64,000 bases of DNA, from positions 11,532,001 to 11,596,000 of the forward strand of contig NC_088319.1 in NCBI RefSeq assembly GCF_910592395.1. The letters run 5' to 3'. Of the stretch, positions 14,501-24,122 are shown piece by piece. This stretch comes from Lineus longissimus (Eukaryota; Nemertea; Pilidiophora; Heteronemertea; Lineidae). A model generated the notes under the pieces. The model searched no databases. It was not told the DNA's origin and was given only the letters and a program-made list of their open reading frames with translations. Every line of letters begins with the position of its first letter. Within the stretch, counting starts at the first letter, position 1. Both the position numbers and the translations under genes were made by a program.

Positions 14501-17500
14501 CCAGGACTGTGCCTATTCCGACGAAGTGCACGGTTGAAGGTTGGCCATTTTCTAGTAACGTGTTCACTATCTGTTCTTTCTAGCTTCTTCTTTGCCTCGG
14601 GGGAACGGTGCATTCCGCTCCGGTTTCAAAGCTTCTCGTTTCAACCCAGAGAATCAGTTCCCCAGTTGGATGGGAATCTTTAAAATTTGATCTTGTGTAT
14701 TGAAGGCAGGTGCTCCAACGTACTGATCTTTACGAGAATGACATGCACCCACCTGGTAACATACACAATATGAAATCATTTGCATCAAATTTTGAGGTAA
14801 AAAATAACCACGGAGTAACATTGTAGTGCACGCACAAAATCAGAACGGAATCCTAAGCTGAACTAGATTCAATTCCGGCATTTGATATCAAGCTCCATCT
14901 TATCGGCCTTTTTTTTCAGAGAGCAAGTCCAAACGGCGGATGGTGTTATCGTATTCGTGCAATGGCTGCAGCCCCCACTGCCTCTACAGCGGAAACTATT
15001 TCCTGCATCGAACAAAGTTACCCAAGACCTGGGCTCATCTCATGTTCTTGTCAGAGCAGGTGAGTGCATTTTATCATCATCATCATCCGATTTGTAACCG
15101 TTTTCCAATTTCATCACCGCTACATATTTACTAGTTTTTATTTGCTTATTTTCTCTACAATCCTGTGTTATTTTTTCAAGGCTCAGTCAGCACACGCTCT
15201 GAGTCAAGACGACCCTGCCATAGCGATGATCAAGCATGTGTGGGAGCGGTTAAAGACGGAAGCCACGTCGGGCGTGTTCACACGACTCGTTACCTCTTCC
15301 TTTCCTTCTCAAAAGGTTGGTGGACATTTGCCATTCTCGTTGCCATCATCATCACCACCACCATCATCATCATCATCATCATCTGATTACCATGAACATT
15401 TTCTTGCATAATATTCTTAAGTCACGATTGGTAAAGTATCATTTGCCTTTAAAAATATGTGCTTACCTGAAAAGGAAATGAGTTGAAAGAAACAGAATAA
15501 AGTCTACTTCATTTGAGGGGCGCATGGCCACATATTTTTACCGCGTCACTCCGTGGAGCAAAAGGGGGACATGAAAATACTGTCAATCCGTCACTCTGTG
15601 GACGTGGTATCTGCAGAAGATAGCGACGAATCAAAGCCAAATTTGGTGTGTTTGATACCTATAGGCATTAGTAAGAACCCTTTTGGCAATTCACAGTTTC
15701 TTTCCGCACCAGTCCTGAAAGGGTTAAGATGACTTCTTGGAGGAAAACCTGGTGAGGCACTGATTGTGTTGATTGTGACAACGCATGCCGACGGCACTCT
15801 CATCAATTATGTACGAACATGAAACTCCCATCTGTTCCCGTTCTCTGCAGTCACAATATATTGGTATTGGTCTCTTGGCAAATTTGTCTTAAAATATTAC
15901 AGCTGAAAGTTATTACATTTACACTTTACTGGTAGTATTATCATGTTGCTGGAAACTCGGTGAAAGATTTTAACCCCTTGGAACCGAGTGCAGTGCTGTC
16001 AGGCGTCTTAGGAGGAGTCTGCACGGATGCATATACCAAAAGATATGAAATTGGACAAGACAAATATGCACTCTGTTCAGAGGATGTTGGGAGGGGGAGA
16101 TTCTCCAACAAGCTCCCAAGTCTCCCAGATGCAGATTAAAAGTTTAAAATCTCTTTTCCTGTTATTGTAATTTCCAGGACCAGGAAGCTGTGGTTCACGA
16201 ATTACAGTCGATACGCTTCTTCGATGTCTTCGAATACAGCGTGTCCCAGAAACAATGGGTCTGCTTCCTGTGCAATAATCCCGACAAGGTCTCGGGGCTC
16301 TTACAAGACGGACATCCTGTCATTGAGGTAAATATTTGTTTGCTATAATGTGTATTGCTGCAGATGCTCTTGCAGCCCATTATGACTTGACATTCAGCCC
16401 TCAAAATTATGAGATAATTAAAGGCAGGCCTATAGTTACACCCCATTCTAGTGAATCATTTCTTGCAGTTTAATGATTTTTGAATTACGCTGTTTGAAGA
16501 AGTCATGGTCCTGCTTGAAGCCAATTTTGTATGATAAACCAACAATGATCATATCTCATGCCTTAGATGTCCCTAATGTTGTAGCATGAAAACATGTACT
16601 TTTCAGTTCTGGAATGTACTTGTATGACGGTAATAAATACTGTCATTTCTTTTTAGGGTCAGCTCAAAGAGAAAAAAGGACGTTGGAAGTTCTTCAAACG
16701 ATGGAAAACGCGTTACTTCACACTGTCAGGAGCTAACATCACTTACAGCAGAGGTGATCAGGTCAGTAGTGAATTTACAGTAGAGGTGATCAGGTCGGTA
16801 GTGTATTTACAGTAGGGGTGATCAGGTCGGTAGTGTATTTACAGTAGAGGTGATCAGGTCGGTAGTGTATTTACAGTAGAGGTGATCAGGTCAGTAGTGT
16901 ATTGACAGTAGAGGTGATCAGGTCAGTAGTGTATTTACAGTAGAGGTGATCAGGTCAGTAGTGTATTTACAGTAGAGGTGATCAGGTCAGTAGTGTATTT
17001 ACAGTAGAGGTGATCAGGTCAGTAGTGTATTTACAGTAGAGGTGATCAGGTCAGTTGTGTATTTGGAGTGTGGTATCGTATCATCAGTCGTAATTGGAGG
17101 AGAGTGCCAGGTGGCGCCACCATCAAATATGAAACCTGTGGGCTTCAGTGTCCCTTCATGCATCGATATTTTATCACTTCACAAGTTTGTCCCTGTACAT
17201 AAGTGCACTGCACAATGTACAGGAGGCAAACTTGTGACGTTTTCTACCTTTCGGTCTCTTTCAGGCCCCTCAGGATTTCTAGCTCACCCTCTTACAATGT
17301 TCTAACATACAAGCGATGAAAGCCTGAAAGTCATTTCTATAAATTTTCAGAAAAAGGCGACACTACCTGTTAATAAAATTCAGAGCGTCAAAGCCGTGAA
17401 GAAAGGGGCGCGTCAGATACCTAAGGCATTTGAGATTTTCACGAACGATCAGACGAAATTCGTTCTGAAGGCGAAGGATGGGAAAAATGCGGAGCAGTGG

Positions 17501-17611
17501 GTCCAGTGTTTGCATATTGCCGTTGCGCACTCGCAGAAACAGGACGACGGCATTATAGACTTGGCAGAAACGGTGTCGCAGACGCCATCTGATCCACAGA
17601 CGAAGTTATAG
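2525..17611 (+). CDS. VEPH1: Ventricular zone expressed PH domain protein / Melted orthologue (14 coding exons)
   Basis: Coding exons are 2525-2733, 10016-10160, 10355-10532, 12255-12418, 12893-13099, 13242-13456, 13552-13626, 13678-13875, 14346-14539, 14920-15059, 15187-15315, 16178-16327, 16657-16761 and 17351-17611. They total 2370 nt, giving 789 residues with every junction in phase (human VEPH1 is about 833). The start ATG follows a splice acceptor at 2517 and gives [20 protein letters not shown], closely matching vertebrate VEPH1. The N-terminal ~400 residues are helical, armadillo-like; residues ~400-560 include a polar low-complexity linker. The [13 protein letters not shown] region and the RFFDVFEYS region are conserved. 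The PH domain is about residues 669-775 ([19 protein letters not shown] ... [13 protein letters not shown]). Melted is a membrane-associated adaptor that binds phosphoinositides and tunes FOXO/TSC-TOR signalling. Intron 1 is 7.3 kb and repeat-rich. The donor of exon 13 is embedded in a minisatellite. Confidence 0.93.
2767..2940. mobile_element. MITE family 'GGTAAGGTGGTACAA', copy 1
   Basis: The left end GGTAAGGTAAGGTGGTACAA is mirrored by AATTGTACCATGTTACCTTA at the right end, giving imperfect terminal inverted repeats of about 20 bp around a ~130-bp core. The element starts about 30 bases after the donor of VEPH1 exon 1. Related copies occur at 4211-4319 and 60455-60592. No transposase is present. 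Confidence 0.65.
3252..3411. mobile_element. 160-bp MITE with ~20-bp terminal inverted repeats
   Basis: ACTTTAGAATTACCGATCGG at the left is inverted at the right as CCGATCGGGAATTCTAAAGT, with one central mismatch. The core has no open frame. It lies in VEPH1 intron 1. Confidence 0.65.
3574..3628. repeat. Short hairpin (20-bp arms)
   Basis: TACAATGCATT plus GAGAATCAT on the left pairs with ATGATTCTCAATGCATTGTA on the right, with a small bulge and a ~10-base loop. It is probably the relic of a tiny foldback element. A structured RNA is possible but unsupported. Confidence 0.4.
4211..4319. mobile_element. MITE family 'GGTAAGGTGGTACAA', copy 2 (short)
   Basis: The left end TTTTAAGGTGGTACA and right end TGTACCACTTTACCTTACAG are inverted copies. 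The interior GATGTGTGCT is shared with the copy at 2767-2940. Confidence 0.65.
4702..4831. mobile_element. 'Spreading-repeat' family (AACCTCTCTATTAAGGACAC), copy
   Basis: It contains GTCCTTACTAGAGAGGGTGT, TTAGTGGAGAGGTGTC and the family core AATGGAAACAACCAATTT. Other copies lie near 11940, 13893, 18232, 25034, 30957, 33106, 35050 and 52981. Confidence 0.6.
5177..5330. mobile_element. Foldback MITE family 'GTGAATGCCAATTTCAA', copy 1
   Basis: Left-arm sequence around GAAGTGAATGCC is inverted around TTGAAATTGGCATTCACTT at the right. Copies with the same arms occur at 41205-41367 and 45022-45182. No coding content. Confidence 0.6.
5903..6153. repeat. 31-bp minisatellite, 8 copies
   Basis: Copies of a unit beginning GGTGAATCTGTTGTGGCCCA start every 31 bases from about 5904 to 6121, differing mainly at GAA(T/A)CTG and (G/A)GTACC. 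Because 31 is not a multiple of three and the unit lacks stops, all three minus-strand frames stay open across it. That openness is a repeat artefact, not a gene. Confidence 0.9.
6154..7140. other. VEPH1 intron 1, no feature recognised
   Basis: Unique-looking AT-rich intron sequence. I see no exon, repeat or RNA gene in it. Confidence 0.5.
7250..7845 (+). repeat. ~300-bp tandem duplication, first copy open for 124 codons
   Basis: Copy 1 (about 7250-7545) and copy 2 (about 7578-7845) share GAGACAGTAAAA(C/T)GAACTT, GTCAGAAGTAGATCTCCTA, CGGCTCT and AGCTC(G/A)GAGGAAAT. The first copy lies in an open plus-strand frame from 7165 to 7539. The second has indels and stops in every frame. No domain is recognised in the frame. 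It may be a relic of a transposon or host exon. Confidence 0.6.
8100..10000. other. VEPH1 intron 1, distal part
   Basis: No exon, repeat array or RNA gene was recognised between the duplicated segment and VEPH1 exon 2 at 10016. Confidence 0.5.
10726..11103 (+). repeat. Tandem duplication in VEPH1 intron 3 (175 + 203 bp)
   Basis: Both copies start GTACCACCTTAGTACCTTGA (10726 and 10901) and end near CAGTGAGG(A/C)GAAGCAAAAA. They differ by a few substitutions and by an insertion in copy 2 that builds the palindrome at 10937-10987. Similarity is high, so the duplication is recent. Confidence 0.85.
10937..10987. repeat. 51-bp perfect palindrome (25-bp arms, 1-base spacer)
   Basis: The left arm TTCTCTAGAGTATATTGACT continues GGAGC; a single A follows, then its exact reverse complement. 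The same sequence occurs once, un-inverted, in the neighbouring duplicate copy, which suggests an intra-strand template switch during replication. Confidence 0.9.
11940..11998. mobile_element. Spreading-repeat family (AACCTCTCTATTAAGGACAC), fragment
   Basis: It contains ACAGTTGAACCTCCC and CACCTCTCTATTAAGGACAC. It is one terminus of the dispersed family, inside VEPH1 intron 3. Confidence 0.55.
13893..13965. mobile_element. Spreading-repeat family, fragment
   Basis: AGTAGAACCTCTCTGTAAAG followed by GACACCC marks one terminus of the dispersed repeat. It begins about 18 bases after the donor of VEPH1 exon 8. Confidence 0.5.
15343..15383 (+). repeat. (CAT/CAC)n microsatellite
   Basis: An imperfect triplet run of CATCATCATCACCACCACCA type lies 27 bases after the donor of VEPH1 exon 11. 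Confidence 0.9.
16743..17063 (+). repeat. 32-bp minisatellite reiterating the exon-13 splice donor of VEPH1
   Basis: Starting in the last codons of exon 13, the string GAGGTGATCAG|GTCAGTAG recurs every 32 bases. The donor GT falls at 16762, 16794, 16826, 16858, 16890, 16922, 16954, 16986, 17018 and 17050. Each unit also contains an acceptor-like TATTTACAG. Only the first donor keeps the PH-domain frame with exon 14; reading on gives an in-frame stop after about 17 residues. Confidence 0.92.
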
Positions 17612-17800
17612 TGCTGCCACCTATAGCTGTTTGTGCTATGATGATAGTTGCAATTTCAGTTGTTTGTTTGAGGCCGAATGTTACGTGCGTTAAGAGATGT
17701 AAATATTTGGGGAAGGGGCATTGAAATTGTTTGAAGGGACAATTGGGTTTTGGGGTATTGTGCAATAATGTCCCCTTTAAACCTGATGGGGTGGGATTTG

Positions 17801-17806
17801 AATAAA
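17801..17806 (+). terminator. Candidate polyadenylation signal of VEPH1
   Basis: AATAAA lies 190 bases after the VEPH1 stop codon. Another AATAAA lies at 18346-18351. The closer one is the simplest choice for the main site. Confidence 0.5.
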
Positions 17807-18231
17807 GGATTTAGCTGAAAGGTGTTGATTAATTTACATTGAATTGCTCTGAAAATGATACTGAAACTTAGGTATGGATGTCTTGAAACATCCCACATGG
17901 CCACAGAGGTGTGGGTGGAATGATTGCGACTTTTTGTGGTCGTCAGTTTTGCAGAGATTAAAAAAATTATGGATATTTAAAAATGAATGTGATTTATTGG
18001 AGTTTGCCAAAGGATTTGTTGTTTTAATGTGAATGATAGTTGATTGATGTCGAGCCTCGGAGACGGCTACAGGCTTTTTCAGAAGTAAATGTCACTGTTG
18101 TTTTGGGCTGCTGTTGAAAAACTAAAAGGCTGATTTCTTCAAAGTTCGTTTTTTCTTAAATCTGATTTTGGGACCCAACACAATTTCCAGGTCACGGATT
18201 TGTAAAAAAGTTTTTTTAAACTCTTCATTGG

Positions 18232-18321
18232 AGACCTCTGTAATCAGGATGCCTCTCTATTAAGGACAGCATCTGTTAGATCGAACCATAGGCTGTTCTT
18301 AATAGAGAGGTTTTTCTGTAC
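18232..18321. mobile_element. Spreading-repeat family, copy
   Basis: CCTCTCTATTAAGGACAGC and CTTAATAGAGAGGTTTTTCT face each other as inverted ends of a short family member in the VEPH1 3' flank. Confidence 0.6.
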
Positions 18322-19049
18322 TAAACACAGTGTTCCGCAAGCATTAATAAAGATTAGTATTTGCATGCATCAATTCTTACAAAAATTTATCATAAGACTA
18401 GTCTGTATTTATTCTTGCTACCTATCATTATTTCCTTTCTGTCTATTTCTTAACTCTTTGAGATCGCGTCATTTTTTTCTGTCGCAGTACCAGGAACGTG
18501 CGATTTTTCTTGAAAAACACTATGTTCAACAAAAATTAAAAAAATAAAACCAATCATCAAAGCTACTTGCATTATATATCCCCTGAAAGGTCTTTCTGAA
18601 TACTGTTCTTTGCTTCATAGCATTCCAATTTAGGTAAAACACCTGATTTACAGTATTTTTTTGAAGAAATATAGTTTTCACCCCTCACCGAATTCCGAAA
18701 TAATTGGCAGAACTAGACATTCCACTATGATTCTTCTAGAAAGCCACAAAAAGTCATAAAAAACAACACAGAAAATGTTCCTAGAACTCCCCACCAACAA
18801 ACTGCATAATAAAACATTGTCTAATGCATCCATGGGCTGTAAATCGGAATTGACCTGACATTTTGACTGAAAATTGTCTGCTAGCTATCACCACCATATA
18901 TAAATGTACACTCAACCATCACCCGACCATAGTAAGAAAAAATATTGGAACACAGCTGTTAGTAATCTAGAATGACGGTAAATGTCTCTCAGATCAATTC
19001 CAGACAGTGCCGAGCACAGCTAAACCGTGTGTAGAAAGTAATGTATGCA

Positions 19050-19108
19050 AACGGCATAGGTCGTTTAACGTTACTGGTGCCTTATTTTTCCAAACGACCT
19101 ATGCCGTT
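19050..19108. repeat. 17-bp perfect inverted repeat, 25-base loop
   Basis: AACGGCATAGGTCGTTT (19050-19066) is exactly inverted at 19092-19108. The surrounding 3' flank of VEPH1 otherwise shows nothing recognisable. It is a small foldback relic or a structured element. Confidence 0.7.
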
Positions 19109-19109
19109 C

Positions 19110-20700
19110 AACAGTCTCAAAGAGTTAAAAGTTCTGCTAAACGCCCAAAACGGGGATTGTGTTGGCTCAAGTGGGTTTGTTTGTATATTTTGTTGCCGAT
19201 CGGTGCGTGAAAACATGAAGTGGGCTTCCCGGTGCTGTGCTTTAACATTCGTAGACTTTGATAGAATTTGATGCCATAATAATGTGTAGAAATTAGATTA
19301 TTTGAAATTCTAGTCTTGATACATATCAGGAGTGAGGAAGGACTTGATTTGTTTCATATCTTCTTCAGGTTGATCAGATTTCCGGGAACTCTTTTCTTGA
19401 AACAGGGAAATAACTGCTTCTAGCTGTTGGGAAATTGTTCATATCGGTCTCATAAAGTTTATACGAGGATGTCATATCTACCTCATAATGAATCTTTTAA
19501 TACATCCTGTCCTGCCGTTACGTCACTCTGACCACGACCAATCCCAAAAATGATGACTTTTGCAGGATACAGGGTGTGTAAAGTAGACCGGGGGTGCCTG
19601 CAGTAAAGTAACGGGAGGCTGTGAAACGTCATGAATGACGTCATTTGAGATGGCGCAAAACGTATCTACGAATTTTGTGTGGTACATTGTTGGGTTTCCT
19701 AAGCTGTTATCTCCAGTGTTTTTTTGCCGTTTCATGGCTGGAATGAATTTTTTAATGGATTACACTGGTGAGACAGGATGAAAAGATGCGTATATGAGGT
19801 GGGTTAAAATTTTTAGAAAATGTTTGAAGTGTGAGTGATGTGAACATTTTCTAGACATCTAGAAGAACACTTTAGCTAATGGTTTGCTGGGGTCCTATCA
19901 GCTGTAAGATTGTTTCTCATGCTTAGTATGTAAGAGTTTCTGCTACATTTTGAGATGATCTCTGTACTTAATCTTGCTGTATGCATATCTGAATTCCATT
20001 GCCATTTCTCCAATTGTGAATATTATTTAGTGTATTTTTTCTTATTGTTGACCTTTGATTGTTATGCATTGTAAAAAAATCACTTCGAAACCCTCAAATT
20101 GATTTAAGGCATTCCTCTTTGTCCATTGGTTAAAACAAGTGTAGATTAATCTATGTTTGGTGATAAGATAAATGAATAAATGAGCCACGTTCAGTTTTGT
20201 ATAGAAGGGCGCATAAATGAAAAGATTTATTGAGGTTGCAGTGAAAGCATTTTACTGTACTATTCATTTGTGACCTTCTCTGGCATTTTAACCAACAGGG
20301 TCAGGGATGACTAAATATAACAGAAAATGCATAGACTTTCAGGAGTGAAGTAGGAAAAATAAAAGTGGGCCATTTTGACCAGGGCCGGTTGAATTGGTCG
20401 GTGGCCGATTTGGCGGGTAAGCATTTGGGGTCAAAGACAGAAGTCTATGAAGTGAACATGCTCAGGCTATGCCAATTGACATAGCTTGAGCCTGTACAAA
20501 ATTACCTTTTAAATCTTTTTCCTATTTTCTTCCTTTCCTCCATATGTATGAATTGTATCTATCTCCCAATGGCCCTATATTTGAGTTTTGATTTCTACCT
20601 TCAAAGGCTTTCATCGTCATGCTGCTGCTTCTCAAACTTGCCATATCTGTAGTTGTATTATATGTTTTAACATTTAGGAAAATTTAGGAAAATTACCTTG
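19110..20700. other. Intergenic AT-rich sequence
   Basis: No exon, RNA gene or repeat array was recognised between the hairpin at 19050 and the inverted-repeat element at 20721. Confidence 0.5.
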
Positions 20701-20720
20701 ACGTTTCGTGACAAATCAAG

Positions 20721-21085
20721 TCATTTCTGCAGAATATCGTGTCTTTAGTTCTTCTATTCACCACTAGGGGTGGTGGTCAACACAGCCAGGAGCCTGAAAA
20801 AGAGGGAGCGTGCACTGCATTTCTCATCAAATCCTGTTGTGTTCCAAAATTGCATGGTCTATTCCAAAGATCTTTCATGAACAAGGGGGGCATGGGTCTG
20901 GTGCGCCCCCCTCCCCCTTTGGATCTGTGCCTGAGCTTGGTAAAGGAGTCCATCTGGCTTTGGAAAATGTCGAACATGAAGAGAGATGAAGGGGGCGTCG
21001 AACTATCTCACGTATGGCATTGTTGACCGCCCCCCTAGTGGTCAACAGAAGAACCAAGACACTTTCTTCTGAGATAATGCCTTTG
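20721..21085. mobile_element. MITE-like element with long imperfect inverted repeats and CTCF-like motifs
   Basis: The outer arms (about 20739-20782 and 21021-21062) share GTGTCTT, GTTCTTCT and ACCACTAGGGG in inverted orientation. Weaker similarity (TGACAAA, CAGAA) extends the arms outward. The interior (~230 bp) has no gene; its open frames come from GC-rich inverted segments such as GGGGGGC. The inverted CCACTAGGGG pair resembles the core of the CTCF binding site. Confidence 0.6.
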
Positions 21086-21977
21086 TCATGAAAGTAAAGT
21101 TAAATATTTTTAACTCTTTCGAGAAAGGATAAACATTTATTCTATATGTTTTAATTTGATTGTTTTTTATGTATAAAAAATATTGTCTGATGTACGAGTA
21201 AATTATTGTGAGGTTGTAACTTCCATATCATTTCGGGCTTATCGTTTGATCCGAGAGTGGTTGGTTCCGAACATGTCTGGTATTAAAGCACTTCGTTCTT
21301 TACAGGTCAAGCTTCTGTGAAGATCTATAATAGTGACTGTTATTGTAAAGCACTTTGAAACAGATCTGCACTAAAAAGATTGAACAAAATCGAAAAAAAT
21401 ACAGGGTGACCCAAAAAAAATGCAAAACGACCATTTTTGTTGAAATTGCATACCACAAAGAATGTTTCAGCACCAGGCTTGAAACTTTGTGTGAAGTTCA
21501 TGTACAATGTATCCACTGGAGATAATGTGTGCCGGATTTGGACCTGAAAACTCAGTAATACTGCTATGCTTTAAAAAGAATTTGCTGTGCTCTAGGAGGA
21601 GTTATTCTCCAAAGTCAGGGGTATCATTTGCCTACTTACATATCACCCAGCCATGGAAAGAGAAAAACTTGTCCACTTGATCCCGTCATGTTGGTGAAAG
21701 AAATAGCTTTAAAATCTCTAAAAGGTCAATGTTCGCTTCACACCACTTGACCAGAGTAGAACTGTTGATAAACTGCACAGGTGATTCTGACTAGTTCAGG
21801 TGGAATGAACTTGTTAACAAACTGAATTGTTTTCGATGTTATTAGCTAGAGATTTTCACTGTTTTCAGAAGATGCTAGCTGTTTGTTGATTGCCGGCTGT
21901 TTCTGTGTATTATGGCTGGCGGTTTCTGGCAATAAATGTGGAAAAATACTTCAAGTTAAAGTCTTAAGTTGTTTCCT

Positions 21978-22050
21978 ATTCATCCCAGAGTTGAACCTAC
22001 AAGCCCTGGTTAAGTCCAGTGCTCTCAACCACTATATCACCGATCCCTGA
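21978..22050 (-). repeat. tRNA-derived SINE head
   Basis: The minus strand carries an A-box-like TATAGTGGTTGAGAGC and, about 40 bases on, a B-box-like GTAGGTTCAACTCTG. This is the layout of a tRNA-related pol III promoter. The anticodon loop and acceptor stem do not fold as a functional tRNA, so a SINE relic is the better call. Confidence 0.6.
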
Positions 22051-22335
22051 TCCTACCACTGGTGATATCGGCTGCCACCTTTCAACCTGTTTTAAGGTGC
22101 TCTCCTCCCTGCCTCCCTACCCAATTTAGGGTACATACAATTGTATCAGGTACAACCCTGTCACAAGCTCGCCTCCAGAGAGGTGAGCTACCTTATATGG
22201 TGCAGTGTCCGTCATCCATCGTCGTGGTTCTCAATGGGATCCCTACCGAAGTAGAGATATTTAGTAAGAGTGGTAGAGACACATCACAGACGATCAGAGG
22301 CAAGACACATCTATTAGGCTGTACCCTCACTTTGG

Positions 22336-24122
22336 CAAGCATTGCTGATCGGGTAGTACCTGGATGGACCTCGAACAAGATATTGGAAGGATTTCACCAG
22401 TCTCGTGAGACGACTGTGGTCATTTCCTAGTTTCCAGACCAACAGCATTGTCAGGTACTTTAGGTAGTGCCTGGGTAGTAGGCCCGACTGGCACAAGACA
22501 TTGGACGGATTTCACCCAGCTCATGAGACGACAGTGGCCATTTCAAAGTTTCCAGACCAACTGCATTGTCAGGAACCTGGGGACCTGGGAACTATCTCAC
22601 AAGACGACTGTGGTCTTTTCTAAGTTTCCAGACCAACTGCATTGTCGGGAACTTCGGGGAGTACCTGCGTGGTGGGCCCGACTGGCACAAGAGGAATTTT
22701 ACCCAGCTGATGAGACGACTGTGGTTATTTAGTGTCCTGACTAACTGCATTGTCAGGCACTTCAAGGAGTACCTGGGTGGTTTGCTTTAACGGGAACAGG
22801 GAAAGGGAGGATTTCAACTATCTCACGAGATGACTGTCGTCATTTTAAAGTTTCCAGACCAACTGCATTGTCGGGAACTTCGGGGAGTACCTGTGTGGTA
22901 GGCCCCACTGGCACAAGACATTGGACGAACTTCAACCAGCTCATGGTAGGAAACGACTGGTCATTTCCCAGTTTCCAGACCAACTGCATTGTCAGGCACT
23001 TTTGGGAGTACCTGGGTGGTTTGCTTTAATGGGAACAGGGATAGGGAGGATTTTAACGATCTCAAGACGCGATTGTGGTCATTTCTTAGTTTCCAGACCA
23101 ACTGCATTGTCAGGCACTATGGGTAGTGCCTGGGTGGTAGGCCCGACTGGCACAAAACGTTGGACGAATTTCACCCAGCTCATGAGACGACTGGTGGTCA
23201 TTTTATAGTTTACAGACCAACAGCATTGTCAGGAACCTGGGCACCTGGGTAGTAGGCCCGACTGGCACAAGACATTGGGCGGATTTCACCCAGCTCATGA
23301 GACGACTGTGGTCATTTTATAGTTTCCAGACCAACTGCATTGTCAGTCACTCTAGGGAGTACCTGGGTGGTTTGCTTTAACGGTAACAGGGATAGGGAGG
23401 ATTTCACTCAGCTCATGAGACGACTGTGGTCATTTTATAGTTTACAGACCAACAGCATTGTCAGGAACCTGGGCACCTGGGTAGTAGGCCCGACTGGCAC
23501 AAGACATTGGGCGGATTTCACCCAGCTCATGAGACGACTGTGGTCATTTTATAGTTTCCAGACCAACTGCATTGTCAGTCACTCTAGGGAGTACCTGGGT
23601 GGTTTGCTTTAACGGTAACAGGGATATGGAGGATTTCACTCAGCTCATGAGACGACTGTGGTCATTTAGTATCCAGACCAACTGCATTGTCAGTCACTTA
23701 AGGTAATGCCTGGGTAGTAGGCCCGACTGGCACAAGACATTGGACAGATTTCACCCAGCTCATGAGACGACTGTGGTCGTTTAGTTTCCAGCCCAACTGC
23801 ATTGTCAGTCACTATGGGTATTGCCTGGGAGGTAGCCCTGACTGGCACAAGACATTGGACGAATTTCAACCAGCTCATGGTAGGAAACGACTGTGGTCAT
23901 TTTATAGTTTCCAGACCAACTGCATTGTCAGGCACTTTAGGGAGTACCTGGTTGGTTTGCTTTAACAGGAACATGGATAGGGAGGATTTCAACTGTCTCA
24001 TGAGACGACTGTGGTCATTTCTGAGTTGCGAAGACCAGTTGCATTGTCAGGAACTTCAGGTGGTACCCGGATGGTTTGCCTAAGAGGCACAAGTCCTGGG
24101 AAGGATTTTACCCATCTCACGC
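22336..24122. repeat. ~118-bp satellite, about 16 units of two alternating types
   Basis: The core GCATTGTCAG recurs at 22445, 22563, 22639, 22747, 22865, 22986, 23104, 23223, 23338, 23455, 23569, 23684, 23799, 23922 and 24041. Spacing is 114-123 bases, apart from 76 in one deleted unit and 108 in another. Each unit also carries CAGACCAACTGCATTG and CTCATGAGACGACTGTGGTC. Type A units have GGTTTGCTTTAACGGGAACA; type B units have GGCCCGACTGGCACAAGACA. Two A+B dimers (about 23222-23452 and 23453-23683) are nearly identical. Long open frames inside shift from unit to unit and are not credible genes. Confidence 0.9.

Noticed and set aside
16743-17063. CRISPR array
   Set aside because: The repeats are head-to-tail without unique spacers, in a eukaryotic intron. 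It is a minisatellite.
20739-21057. Protein-coding genes in the overlapping 60-95-codon frames here
   Set aside because: They are confined to the inverted arms and GC-rich core of a MITE-like element and have no splice sites or known motifs.
22448-24083. Several plus-strand frames of 60-95 codons with similar peptides
   Set aside because: Each follows the 118-bp satellite, whose period rotates the frame. Stops recur once per unit and no splice-consistent gene joins them.
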